Assembly: GCA_964510955.1 (NCBI GenBank)
Contig: CAZEDW010000038.1
Location: forward strand, 1 to 38,267
DNA from: JAFLCM01 sp964510955
GTDB lineage: Bacteria > Planctomycetota > Phycisphaerae > Phycisphaerales > UBA1924
Direction of reading: 5' to 3'
DNA length: 38,267 bases
The stretch's first letter is position 1. Each line of letters opens with the position of its first letter. Both the position numbers and the translations under genes were made by a program. Positions 15,217-23,826 of this stretch are shown here, piece by piece. The notes under the pieces were generated by a model. It did not search any database. It was not told the DNA's origin and saw only the letters and a program-made list of their open reading frames with translations.

Positions 15217-16506
15217 ATGACCACAGCCCCCGCCCGTCCTTCCGCTCCCACAGGCCGCCCTCAAGCCGGTGCGTCGAGCGCTTCAAAGAACGATCCGCTG
15301 CAACTGATCGACGTGGATCACGTCCGCTTCCACGTGGGCAACGCCAAGCAGGCCGCGTTCTTCTACGCCCACTGCTTCGGCTTCCAGATCGAGCAGGTGT
15401 GCGACCTGACCACCGGCTCGCGCGACGCCGCCCACTACCTGCTCACGCAGGGCAACATCCGGTTCCTGCTCACCAGCGGGCTCACCTATGAGCACCCGGC
15501 CGCAACGGAGGTCGCCCTCTTCGGCGACGGCGTAAAAGACGTGGCCTTCACGGTGTTCGACGCCGAGAAGGCCTGGGAGCGGGCCACCGCCAACGGCGCC
15601 ATCTCGGCCCAGGAGCCCAGGACGTACCGGGACCAGCACGGCACCGTGACCACAGCCAGCATCCGCACCTACGGGCGCTGCGTGCACTCGTTCGTCAGCC
15701 GCACCGGCGAGTACGACCTGACCAAGGTGAAGCAGGGGGGCCTTTTTGCCCCGCGGTTCAAGCGGATCGACGGCTCAACCTGCGCGCCGGCCGCCGGGTG
15801 CGCCCCGCAGTCCGGCCCCGGCGCCTCGAGCGTGCTGGCCATCAACGATTACAACAAGAAGAACCCCTGCGGGCTGAAGTACGTCGACCACCTCGTCGGC
15901 AACGTCGAGATGGGCAAGATGAACCACTGGGTGGCGTTCTACGAGAACGTGCTGGAGTTCAGCATGTTCAAGCACTTCGACGACAAGGACATCTCCACCG
16001 AGTACTCGGCTCTCATGTCCAAAGTGATGGCGAGCGGCAACGGCCTGATCAAGATGCCCATCAACGAGCCCGCCGCCGGCAAGCGCAAGAGCCAGGTGGA
16101 GGAGTACCTCGACTGGCACTGCAACACCCCCGGCGTTCAGCACCTGGCGCTGAGGACTGACGACGAGCTTTACTCCATCGCCGCGCTTCGTTCCCGCGGT
16201 GTTGACTTCCTCACGCTCCCCGACGCGTACTACGACAAGGTGTGGGACCGCGTGGACACCATGCTCAAGGCCCACGGGCACTCGGCGGTGAAAGAGGACC
16301 ACAAGAAGGTCCGCGACCTGGGCATCCTGGTCGACGCCGACGACGAGGGGTACCTGCTGCAACTATTCACCAAGCCGCTGCAGGACCGTCCGACCCTGTT
16401 CTTCGAGATCATCTGCCGGCGCGGCTCGCAGAGCTTCGGCAAGGGCAACTTCAAGGCGCTGTTTGAGGCGCTGGAGTTGGAGCAGGCGCGCCGGGGGAAT
16501 CTCTGA
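15217..16506 (+). CDS. hppD: 4-hydroxyphenylpyruvate dioxygenase
   Basis: Converts 4-hydroxyphenylpyruvate to homogentisate in tyrosine breakdown, using non-haem Fe(II) and O2. The 429-residue product has two vicinal-oxygen-chelate domains. The iron ligands are His225 (YVDHLVGNV), His309 (VQHLALRT) and Glu397 (LFFEIICRRG). The C-terminal helix FGKGNFKALFEALELEQARR closes the active site and matches the family. The first 27 or so residues are a Pro/Ala/Ser-rich extension before LIDVDHVRFHVGNAKQA. AAGGAG at 15204-15209 is seven bases before the ATG. Homogentisate dioxygenase is not in the window, so the remainder of the pathway must be elsewhere. Confidence 0.97.
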   Translation: MTTAPARPSAPTGRPQAGASSASKNDPLQLIDVDHVRFHVGNAKQAAFFYAHCFGFQIEQVCDLTTGSRDAAHYLLTQGNIRFLLTSGLTYEHPAATEVALFGDGVKDVAFTVFDAEKAWERATANGAISAQEPRTYRDQHGTVTTASIRTYGRCVHSFVSRTGEYDLTKVKQGGLFAPRFKRIDGSTCAPAAGCAPQSGPGASSVLAINDYNKKNPCGLKYVDHLVGNVEMGKMNHWVAFYENVLEFSMFKHFDDKDISTEYSALMSKVMASGNGLIKMPINEPAAGKRKSQVEEYLDWHCNTPGVQHLALRTDDELYSIAALRSRGVDFLTLPDAYYDKVWDRVDTMLKAHGHSAVKEDHKKVRDLGILVDADDEGYLLQLFTKPLQDRPTLFFEIICRRGSQSFGKGNFKALFEALELEQARRGNL

Positions 16507-16511
16507 CCTTG

Positions 16512-16610
16512 TGGGCCCAGGCGCCCGCGAGTGTCGCGGCACCCCTCTGCCGGGCCAGCGCATCGACTCGTGCCTTGTGCGCTGCATGTTTCAAGTGCGG
16601 GCTGGGCCCA
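16512..16610. other. Long inverted repeat with nested stem between hppD and tgt
   Basis: TGGGCCCA (16512-16519) and GCCCGC (16523-16528) pair with GCGGGC (16597-16602) and TGGGCCCA (16603-16610), giving 14 pairs interrupted by a three-base bulge. Inside, CAGCGCA (16556-16562) pairs with TGCGCTG (16578-16584). The result is a branched fold of about 100 bases that fills most of the gap. No T-run follows, so it is not a standard terminator. It could be a structured 3' or 5' untranslated region, or a small RNA. I do not recognise a known family. Confidence 0.4.
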
Positions 16611-16675
16611 AAGCGCGCCACTTCCGGTGACGTTGTCCTTATCCAAGCCGGCCGCGCGCTCCGGTCCCTGTTGTG

Positions 16676-17962
16676 ATGGCAATCGAGTTTGACATCCTCG
16701 CCGCCTGTTCCAGCACCCGTGCCCGCCTCGGGCGCGTTCGCACGCCGCACGGCGTATTCGACACCCCAGCGTTCATGCCGGTCGGCACGCAGGGGACCAT
16801 CAAGGGGCTGCTGCCGCACATGGTCGCCCAGACCGGCTCGCAGATCATCCTCGGAAACACCTACCACCTCATGCTCCGCCCTGGCTCGGAGCTGGTCAGC
16901 AGGCTTGGCGGGCTGCACGCGTTCACCGGCTGGCCGGGGCCCATGCTCACGGATTCCGGCGGTTTCCAGGCGTATTCGATGAGCGACATCAACGCCGTCA
17001 GCGACGACGGCGTGACGTTCAAGTCGATCATCGACGGCTCGAGCGTGCACCTGACGCCCGAGCGGTCGATCCGGGTGCAGAACGAGCTCGGGGCCGACAT
17101 CATCATGGCGTTCGATGACTGCCCGCCGAGCGTGGACCCGACGGCCCAGAGCCGCGCAGCCCAGCGGCTGATGGCGACGCAGCAGAAGACTGTCGCTCGC
17201 TCAAAGAAGCCCTACGACCACGCGCGACGCCTCGACGAGGCCAACGAGCGCACCATCCGCTGGCTTGAGCGGTGCAAGATCGCCCACGCGCGCCCCCACG
17301 ACCAGGCGCTGTTCGGCATCGTCCAGGGGGGCACCGACCTGGACCGGCGCACCCGCTCGGCGTCACAGGTCACGAACATCGAGCTGCCCGGCTACGCCAT
17401 CGGCGGCGTCGCGGTGGGGGAGGGGTTCGATCAGATCGTCCGGGTCGTCGAGCACACCGCGCCGCTGCTGCCCGACGCCAAGCCCCGTTACCTCATGGGC
17501 GTCGGGTATGAGCGCGACATCGTCGCGTCGGTGAAGGCGGGCGTGGACATGTTTGATTGCGTGCTCCCCACGCGGAACGGGCGCAACGCCTCCGCGTTCA
17601 CCCCCACCGGAGCGATCCGACTCCGCAACGCGCAGTACGCCGAAGACCCGCTCCCGATCGAGCCCGGCTGCGACTGCTTCGCGTGCAACCCCGCCGCCCA
17701 CAGCTGGAGTTTCCCCTCTTCAAACCCGCTCACCCCCACACCCCCGCACCCCCACCCGGCGTTTTCCCGCGCCTACATCCGGCACCTGTTCATGGCGAAG
17801 GAGATGCTTGGGCCGATCCTGGTCAGTTTGCACAATGTTCGGTATTTTCAACGGCTGATGGTTGATATTCGGGCGGCAATCCGGGACAATGGTTGGTCCG
17901 CTCTTGCCCGCCGGTGGCCGGTGATTGTCAGCCCGCAGTCGGGGGACCACCCCCCCGCCTGA
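16676..17962 (+). CDS. tgt: Queuine/preQ1 tRNA-guanine transglycosylase
   Basis: Exchanges G34 of GUN-anticodon tRNAs for preQ1 in queuosine synthesis. It is a TIM-barrel enzyme of 428 residues. Visible are the N-terminal TPAFMPVGTQGTIKGL, the catalytic-base segment MLTDSGGFQAYS, GIVQGG, LMGVGYERDI, and the nucleophile region MFDCVLPTRNGRN. Zinc ligands are Cys332, Cys334, Cys337 and His386 (SLHNVRYFQ). Cys337 to His386 spans 49 residues instead of the usual 26, because a Pro/His/Ser/Thr-rich stretch is inserted straight after the Cys cluster. A GTG at 16673 just before the ATG is an alternative start. Both lack a clear Shine-Dalgarno. Confidence 0.95.
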   Translation: MAIEFDILAACSSTRARLGRVRTPHGVFDTPAFMPVGTQGTIKGLLPHMVAQTGSQIILGNTYHLMLRPGSELVSRLGGLHAFTGWPGPMLTDSGGFQAYSMSDINAVSDDGVTFKSIIDGSSVHLTPERSIRVQNELGADIIMAFDDCPPSVDPTAQSRAAQRLMATQQKTVARSKKPYDHARRLDEANERTIRWLERCKIAHARPHDQALFGIVQGGTDLDRRTRSASQVTNIELPGYAIGGVAVGEGFDQIVRVVEHTAPLLPDAKPRYLMGVGYERDIVASVKAGVDMFDCVLPTRNGRNASAFTPTGAIRLRNAQYAEDPLPIEPGCDCFACNPAAHSWSFPSSNPLTPTPPHPHPAFSRAYIRHLFMAKEMLGPILVSLHNVRYFQRLMVDIRAAIRDNGWSALARRWPVIVSPQSGDHPPA

Positions 17963-18088
17963 TTTCGTCACCCCGGGCATTCCAAGAGTTGGTGAACGGC
18001 CGCCCCACGATCGCGTGGATCGCCGCCGGAACATGCCGCGCGACCCGATTGAAAGGCGCGCGGCAGGTTTGTGTGTCTCTCGATACCC

Positions 18089-18117
18089 CGGTCCCCGCGG
18101 CTTCCGGGGGACCGTTT
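18089..18117 (+). terminator. Hairpin between tgt and yajC
   Basis: CGGTCCCC (18089-18096) pairs with GGGGACCG (18107-18114), and CGG/CCG extends the stem inward past one bulged G to a three-base loop. Only TTT follows. It could be a weak terminator for tgt or a leader stem of yajC, whose ATG is 26 bases further on. Confidence 0.4.
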
Positions 18118-18139
18118 CCCGAATCAGTCAGACCCGAAT

Positions 18140-18634
18140 ATGCCCACGACAAACACCGACTCGCTCTGGCACACCCTCCTGGCCCAGGCGCCCGCGCTTT
18201 CCGGCGGCAAGAACGCCACCCTGCAGGCCGCGCCCTCCGTCCCCAGCGGCACGACCGATCCCGCCGGGGGCGCCGGCTCGTCCAGCACTGCGCTGCCCAC
18301 GCCCGGGGGCGCCGGGTCTCAGCCCAATCCGTTCAGCATGATGCTGCCGATCGGCCTGCTGCTGGTGTTCATGATCGGCATGAGCTGGTGGTCCCAGGGC
18401 AAGGAAAAGAAGAAGCGCACGGCGCTCCTCGGGTCGTTGGCCCGCAACGACCGCGTCCAGACCGCCGGCGGCATGATCGGCACCATCGTCGAGCTCAAGG
18501 ACGATGAGGTCGTGCTGCGGGTGGATGAGTCCACCAACACCAAGATCGCGTTCTCGCGCAGCGCCGTGCAGACGGTGCTCCGCAAGGGCCGCGGCAACGG
18601 GGCCGAGGCCCAGCCCGCCGGTGCGACCGCCTGA
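18140..18634 (+). CDS. yajC: Preprotein translocase accessory subunit YajC
   Basis: A single-span membrane protein that associates with SecDF and SecYEG. Residues 66-85 form the membrane helix (MMLPIGLLLVFMIGMSWW), followed by the YajC signature: a charged QGKEKKKR, then LLGSLARNDRVQTAGGMIGTIVEL and DEVVLRVDESTNTKIAFSRSAV. The 164-residue length exceeds the usual 85-115 because of about 65 residues of Ala/Gly/Ser/Pro-rich sequence before the helix. The start at 18140 is the first ATG that makes sense; the frame is open to 18071 without homology. It lies 57 bases before secDF, in the standard order. Confidence 0.92.
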   Translation: MPTTNTDSLWHTLLAQAPALSGGKNATLQAAPSVPSGTTDPAGGAGSSSTALPTPGGAGSQPNPFSMMLPIGLLLVFMIGMSWWSQGKEKKKRTALLGSLARNDRVQTAGGMIGTIVELKDDEVVLRVDESTNTKIAFSRSAVQTVLRKGRGNGAEAQPAGATA

Positions 18635-18691
18635 GACCCGACTGACCAACCCTGACTCGTCACTTCCCACTCCCGACTTCCGCTCCTCCCC

Positions 18692-21600
18692 ATGCCCCAT
18701 TTCCGACGCTACGTCATCGTCTCACTGATCATCCTGACGGCCTGCGCCCTGGCGATCTGGCCGCCCGAGAAGAACCTCCGCCTGGGCAAGGACCTGGCCG
18801 GCGGCGTCAGTCTCGTCTACCCCGTCGAGATCAAGGACACCGACCCCGCGGACATCGTGGGGAAGACCATCGAGGTCCTCAAGGACCGCGTGAACCCCGA
18901 CGGCCTGTACGAGATGACCTTCGTGCAGCAGGGCAAGGACCGCATCGAGATCTCGATGCCCCTGCCCAACGATGCGGTGAAGCATCTGCGGGCCGAGTAC
19001 GAAAAGCAGCTCAAGCGGCTGGATGACTTCAAGGTGGATTCGGCGGCCCTTGAGCGGGCCCTGCGGTTGTCGGGCCAGGCCCGGCTCGACGCTCTCAACG
19101 CGATGGCGGACACCCCTCAGCGCAAAGCGCTCTTCGGGCCGCTGCTCGAGGCTCTGGCGAAGGTCGATGAGACCGCGGCAGCGCGTGCCAAGGGCGTCGC
19201 CGACAAGCTCCCGGACGCCGAGCTCGACAAGCTGACCAACGCCGCAGGCGAGGCGCTGGAGAAGCTCGAAGCAGTCAAGGGTGAGGTGCTGAGCGCCACG
19301 ATCCCGCCGGACGACGTCCGTGCCGCGCTCGAGCTTTCGTCGGTTTCGACGACCGTGCGCAAGGCCGAGAAATCGAGCGAGGTGGTGACGATCGACAGCC
19401 CGCGCGACCGGGCGGTGGGGGCCATCCGGGCCCGCATCGCCAAGGTGCCCGACGGCGACAAGCTGCTGGAGGAGATCATCGCGGCCCGCAACGCGTACAA
19501 GGCCCAGGTGAAGGGATACGACGATCCCGCCGACCTCGAGCGGCTCCTGCAGGGCGCCGGTGTCCTTGAGTTCCGCATCGCCATCGCTCCCGGCACATGG
19601 CCCGACGAGGCCCGCCTGCGGCGCGAGCTGCGCGAGCGCGGCCCCGATGGCGTCGAGAGCAAGGACACGGTCTGGAGGCCCATCAACAAGCTGGAAGGGT
19701 GGTTCGACACCTACGACAAGTTCGAATCCCTCCGCAACAACCCCTCGGCCTACTTCGCCGCTTCCTACGGCCTGGTCGTTGAGGAGCGCGACGGCAAGTA
19801 CTACGTCCTGCTCCGCGACGAGGCCGGCTGGCGCATCACCAAGGCCGAGGGTGCATGGAAACTGGCCCAGGCGTTCCAGAGCACCGACGAGCTGGGACGT
19901 CCCGCGGTCGGCTTCCGCATGGACGAGAAGGGCGCCGTGCTGATGGGCGACCTGACCGAGTCTCACCGCGGCCAGCAGATGGCCATCGTGCTGGACGACG
20001 AGGTCTATTCAGCCCCCCGCATCAACAGCCGCATCTCCAACAGCGGCATCATCCAAGGTTCCTTCAGCGCGGAAGAGCTCACCTACCTGATCAAGACCCT
20101 CGGCGCCGGCTCGCTGCAGGCCAAGCTCGCGTCCAAGCCCATCAGTAAGGACTTCCAGGCCCCGGACCTCGGCAAGGACAACCTCGACTCGGGTCTGAAA
20201 GCCTGCTGGTACTCGTTCATCGTGGTCGGCATCTTCATGGTGCTGTATTACTTCATCCCCGGCGGCGTGGCCGTCGTTGGGATGATCGCCGTCGCGATCA
20301 TGCTGCTGGGCGCCATGGCGCTGCAGCGCGCGGCGTTCAGCCTGCCCGGCATCGCGGGCGTGGCCCTCACGTTCGGCATGGCGGTGGACGCCAACGTGCT
20401 GATCTATGAGCGGCTGCGCGAAGAGCTCCTCAAGGGATTCGACATCAAGACGGCGGTGCGCCTGTCGTATCAGCGGGCGTTCGCCACCATCGTCGACTGC
20501 AACATCACCCACCTGATCACCTGCGTTGTGCTGGGCTACATGGGCACGTCCGAGATCAAGGGCTTCGCCATCACGCTTGGCATCGGCGTCATCGCCACCA
20601 TGGTCATGGCGCTGGTGATCACCCACGTGATCCTCGTGTGGCTCGTGGAGTACGTCCGGCTGCCGGGCGTGGACAAGAGCCTGCCGATGACGCTGCCCTG
20701 GCTCCGCAAGGCGATGATGCTGCACGTCGACTGGCTGAGGCTCCGTTATGCTTTCGGTGGGTTCTCGCTGCTGGCGGTCGTCCTGAGCTTCGTCGCGCTG
20801 GGCTGGCGCGGCGAGCGGCTGTTCGGCCTCGAGTTCCGCGGCGGCACGGCCATCACGTTCACCCTCAAGGAAGGTAAGACGTCGACGCGCGCCGACATCA
20901 AGCACAAGCTCGAAACCATCGCCGAGGCGCCCAACGCCGCGCCGGCTCTCAAGCCGCTCCTGGAGGCGGAGGTCGTTCCGATCAACCCGCAGACCGACGG
21001 CGTGACCAGCGACCGGTTCGCCATCCGTACCAGCATCGCCGATGTCGACCTGCTGAACCACGCGGTGGTGGACGGCTTCGCCGACATCGTGGAGGCTCGC
21101 CAGGCGCTGCAGTTCAAGAACTCCGACAAGCCCACCATCCCCGAGGGTGCTCCGGTCTACCAGCTCATCGAGAACGAGCTGGGCCCGAACATCGGCCGTG
21201 GCGAGTTGAAGAACAATGTCGCCGAGTTTGTCGGCGGGGCCGCGGTGGTGATGCAGGACCTCACTCCCGCCCCCAGCAAGGGCGAGCTTGAGCAGCGGCT
21301 GAACCTCGTCCGCAACCAGCCCGATTTCTCCGCCAAGGCCCTCAAGCGCACCTACCAGATCGTCGTCATCGACGGCGACGACAAGGCCGTCAAGACCGCC
21401 GCCATCCTGGTCCGCGACCCTGGCGTGTCCATCTACGACGAGGCCCGTTGGCGTGAACAGTTGGGGCAGGTTGAATGGAACATGATGCGGCTGGCCTATA
21501 CCAAGCCGACCATCGTCGCCAGCGTGCAGAACTTCTCGGGCGTGATCGCCGAGACCTTCCGCAGCCAGGCGATCGTGGCCGTGCTGGCGGCGTTCCTGCT

Positions 21601-22165
21601 CATCATGATCTACGTGTGGATGCGGTTCGGCAGCTTCCGCTACTCGCTGGCGGCGATCGTGCCGGTGTTCCACGACGCGGGCGTCGCAGTGGGCTTCATC
21701 GCCGTCAGCGGCTGGCTGACCGACAGGTTCCCCAGCGTGACGCAGGCGCTCAACATCCACCCGTTCAAGATCGACCTGGGCATGATCGCGGGCATCCTGA
21801 CGATCATCGGCTACTCGATCAACGACACGATCATCGTGCTCGACCGGATCCGCGAGAACCGCGGCAAGCTGTGGTACGCCACGCGCCAGTGCATCAACGA
21901 TTCGATCAACCAGACCATGACCCGCACGTTCATCACGAGCGGCACGACCACCATCTCGCTGTGCGTGATCGTGGCGGTCGGCGGTGAGGCGACGGCCAGC
22001 TTCGCCTGGACCATGCTGATCGGCGTGTTCGCGGGCACCTACTCCTCGTTCGCCATCGCGGCCCCGTTCGTCTGGGTGCGTCACCCCCCGGCCGCGGCGC
22101 CGTACCCAGGCAAGGGCGCCCCGGCGGGCGGGCCCGGCAACGGCTCGGGCCTCGCGACCACTTGA
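18692..22165 (+). CDS. secDF: Fused protein translocase subunit SecDF
   Basis: An RND-type membrane protein of 1157 residues that uses the proton gradient to pull exported proteins out of SecYEG. The SecD half begins with a membrane helix (VIVSLIILTACALAIW), then LGKDLAGGVSLVYPVEI, and has the membrane-domain motif GMAVDANVLIYERLREEL near 562-579, which includes the proton-relay Asp. The SecF half starts at about 680, with GLEFRGGTAITFTL and then GYSINDTIIVLDRIREN. A helical, Lys/Glu/Ala-rich insertion at about residues 95-285 enlarges the first periplasmic domain of SecD. The SecF periplasmic region (about 720-930) is also long. The ATG has no Shine-Dalgarno; the upstream bases are pyrimidine-rich. 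Confidence 0.96.
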   Translation: MPHFRRYVIVSLIILTACALAIWPPEKNLRLGKDLAGGVSLVYPVEIKDTDPADIVGKTIEVLKDRVNPDGLYEMTFVQQGKDRIEISMPLPNDAVKHLRAEYEKQLKRLDDFKVDSAALERALRLSGQARLDALNAMADTPQRKALFGPLLEALAKVDETAAARAKGVADKLPDAELDKLTNAAGEALEKLEAVKGEVLSATIPPDDVRAALELSSVSTTVRKAEKSSEVVTIDSPRDRAVGAIRARIAKVPDGDKLLEEIIAARNAYKAQVKGYDDPADLERLLQGAGVLEFRIAIAPGTWPDEARLRRELRERGPDGVESKDTVWRPINKLEGWFDTYDKFESLRNNPSAYFAASYGLVVEERDGKYYVLLRDEAGWRITKAEGAWKLAQAFQSTDELGRPAVGFRMDEKGAVLMGDLTESHRGQQMAIVLDDEVYSAPRINSRISNSGIIQGSFSAEELTYLIKTLGAGSLQAKLASKPISKDFQAPDLGKDNLDSGLKACWYSFIVVGIFMVLYYFIPGGVAVVGMIAVAIMLLGAMALQRAAFSLPGIAGVALTFGMAVDANVLIYERLREELLKGFDIKTAVRLSYQRAFATIVDCNITHLITCVVLGYMGTSEIKGFAITLGIGVIATMVMALVITHVILVWLVEYVRLPGVDKSLPMTLPWLRKAMMLHVDWLRLRYAFGGFSLLAVVLSFVALGWRGERLFGLEFRGGTAITFTLKEGKTSTRADIKHKLETIAEAPNAAPALKPLLEAEVVPINPQTDGVTSDRFAIRTSIADVDLLNHAVVDGFADIVEARQALQFKNSDKPTIPEGAPVYQLIENELGPNIGRGELKNNVAEFVGGAAVVMQDLTPAPSKGELEQRLNLVRNQPDFSAKALKRTYQIVVIDGDDKAVKTAAILVRDPGVSIYDEARWREQLGQVEWNMMRLAYTKPTIVASVQNFSGVIAETFRSQAIVAVLAAFLLIMIYVWMRFGSFRYSLAAIVPVFHDAGVAVGFIAVSGWLTDRFPSVTQALNIHPFKIDLGMIAGILTIIGYSINDTIIVLDRIRENRGKLWYATRQCINDSINQTMTRTFITSGTTTISLCVIVAVGGEATASFAWTMLIGVFAGTYSSFAIAAPFVWVRHPPAAAPYPGKGAPAGGPGNGSGLATT

Positions 22166-22220
22166 AGGGTGCCGAACGTGCGCCCCCCGCCGTCGATCGG
22201 TGCAGGGGCTCGAATCCGTA

Positions 22221-22769
22221 TCAGGCCCGCGGCTGTGCGGGCCTTTTCTTTCTGTGCAGGACGTAGATCCGCCAGCACCAGAAGCCGATCGGGGCAAAAA
22301 GCAGCCCCGCCGGCGGCATGAGCCATTGGGTCTTCACCCAGCCCGTCATCGCGATCCCCGTCACCAGCCCCCAGTACGCCACGCCGATCAGCGGCGCCAT
22401 CCAGATGGGCATGTGCATCGCGGTCCGATCGGCGAACCGTTCCAGCGGGCCGGCGTGCCCCGACAGCTGGTTGATCAGCCGTTTGGCCCACATGAACTCG
22501 GACGCCAGGATCCCCAGCCCGACGGGCACCAGCACGGTCGGCCCCGGGCCCGGCAGCGGCGCGATGATGATGCCGAACACAATCACCGACGTGCCGGCGA
22601 TCAACACCCACACCCGCTTCAGCGTCCGCGCTGGCGACCTGGCACCGACGGCGACCGGGGCCGGGGCCGGCCCTTGAATCCGCTCGGAGGCCGGGCCTGG
22701 CGGGAAAACCTCCGGCAGCGACGGGTCCGCCTGGTCGGTCTCGGTTTGATGGGGTGGTGGTGCAGTCAT
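22221..22769 (-). CDS. PGPGW-type transmembrane protein
   Basis: A 182-residue membrane protein of unknown role. After about 50 cytosolic Pro-rich residues, a membrane helix VLIAGTSVIVFGIIIAPLPG runs into the family hallmark PLPGPGPTVLVPVGLGILAS followed by EFMWAKRL. A second hydrophobic pair lies near the C-terminus (WMAPLIGVAYWGLVTGIAM and MPPAGLLFAPIGFWCW), ending in a basic tail. The ATG at 22769 follows the methyltransferase stop by 26 bases. The frame is open to 22865, but that would overlap the upstream gene and has no homology. Its last codons lie within the secDF terminator stem. Confidence 0.8.
   Translation of the reverse strand: MTAPPPHQTETDQADPSLPEVFPPGPASERIQGPAPAPVAVGARSPARTLKRVWVLIAGTSVIVFGIIIAPLPGPGPTVLVPVGLGILASEFMWAKRLINQLSGHAGPLERFADRTAMHMPIWMAPLIGVAYWGLVTGIAMTGWVKTQWLMPPAGLLFAPIGFWCWRIYVLHRKKRPAQPRA
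22223..22253 (+). terminator. Terminator of secDF, overlapping the convergent gene
   Basis: AGGCCCGC (22223-22230) and GCGGGCCT (22237-22244) form a perfect 8-bp stem with a six-base loop, followed by TTTCTTTCT. It is oriented to stop transcription from secDF. The stem also encodes the last codons of the minus-strand PGPGW gene, whose stop is at 22221-22223. Confidence 0.8.
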
Positions 22770-22795
22770 CCCTGATCGCGCCCCGCGCCGTGGGC

Positions 22796-23680
22796 CTAAC
22801 CCTTGACGCCTACGAGCTGGTAGACCGGAGGCAGGTGCATGAACGCGTCGCCGTTCGCCGACCACTTTTCCCAGTCCTCGAAGAACGCCTCACCCTCGTG
22901 GGGCGCGAGGAACTTGTGCTCGACCAGCGTCGGGACGTAGATCCTGAAGAACGTGTCGGGCCACATCCACATCGAATCGCCCGGGCGGGCGACCCGCTGC
23001 TCGCAGCGCAGGTGGGTGACGGTCAGACCCGCCTCACGGCACAGCCCGGGCAGACGCCCGACGATGTCGGGGTCGCCGCCGCGCGACCTCCACGAGGCGC
23101 CCACGGCCTCGATCACGCGCTCGAACGCCTTGCTCCGCGGGGCCAGGGCCATGCTCTCGTAGTTGAAGTAGTCGTTCACGCACAGCCGTCCACGGGGGCG
23201 GAGCAGCTCCGCCACGCCGCCCAGCACCGCCCCGGGATCGGGCACGAAGCACAGCACCCACCGGACAAACGCCATGTGGAAAAACTCCGACCCGCCGTAC
23301 GCGTGCTTGCCCAGCTCGTCCGCCTTGGTCGCCAGCGCTTCCCGCAGGCGCTGAACGTCGCCGACGATGGGCAGGAACTCGCTTTGGAACGCGTGGCGTC
23401 GCGCCGACTCGGCGGCCATGGCGACGTAGCGTGCCGATTCGTCCACGCCCACCACCAGCCCGCCCGCGCCGGCCGAGGTGACGATCTGGGCCAGGTCCAT
23501 CGAGGCGAACCCCGGCCCGCAGCCCACGTCCAGCACGCGCCACCCCGGCTTGATCCGCGCCAGCTTCCACGTGTCATGGGCCAGGTCGGACCACAGCCGG
23601 TGCTGGAACCCCAGACGCTTGGCCTCGGCGTCGTGGGTCCCCAGGATGTACTCGCGCTCGGCGCTCTGGGTCGAACTCAT
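22796..23680 (-). CDS. Class I SAM-dependent methyltransferase
   Basis: A 294-residue soluble protein. Motif I is VLDVGCGPGFASMDLAQ (from about residue 49), binding SAM. GLVVGVDESARYVAMA carries the acidic residue for the ribose, and FVRWVLCFVPDP with LLRPRGRLCVNDYFNYE matches motifs post-I to III of the UbiE/methyltransferase-11 type. The C-terminal 120 residues, including WMWPDTFFRIYVPTLVE, are a substrate-binding part I do not recognise. The substrate is unknown. It is probably cotranscribed with the PGPGW gene 26 bases downstream. Its start is separated from the fibro-slime gene by that gene's terminator. Confidence 0.88.
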   Translation of the reverse strand: MSSTQSAEREYILGTHDAEAKRLGFQHRLWSDLAHDTWKLARIKPGWRVLDVGCGPGFASMDLAQIVTSAGAGGLVVGVDESARYVAMAAESARRHAFQSEFLPIVGDVQRLREALATKADELGKHAYGGSEFFHMAFVRWVLCFVPDPGAVLGGVAELLRPRGRLCVNDYFNYESMALAPRSKAFERVIEAVGASWRSRGGDPDIVGRLPGLCREAGLTVTHLRCEQRVARPGDSMWMWPDTFFRIYVPTLVEHKFLAPHEGEAFFEDWEKWSANGDAFMHLPPVYQLVGVKG

Positions 23681-23733
23681 GGCGGTACGGTAGCAAGCCG
23701 CCGCCGCCGCGTCGGCGGGGGGGTGGTCGGGGG

Positions 23734-23772
23734 AAACGAATAAACACGGCCCGGGAATGTCCCCGGGCCGTG
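23734..23772 (-). terminator. Rho-independent terminator of the fibro-slime gene
   Basis: A perfect 11-bp stem, CACGGCCCGGG (23745-23755) with CCCGGGCCGTG (23762-23772), and a six-base loop. Read on the minus strand it is followed by TTTATTCGTTT (23744 down to 23734). It lies 55 bases downstream of the fibro-slime stop codon. Confidence 0.92.
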
Positions 23773-23826
23773 CCGTGGCGATGCCCCTCGCTTGCAGGAG
23801 GAAAACTCGCGGTGAACCCGCGCCGC

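Noticed and set aside
20009..22297. 762-codon open frame on the minus strand
   Set aside because: It is antisense to secDF; low-complexity Asp/His/Arg content with no start signal or homology.
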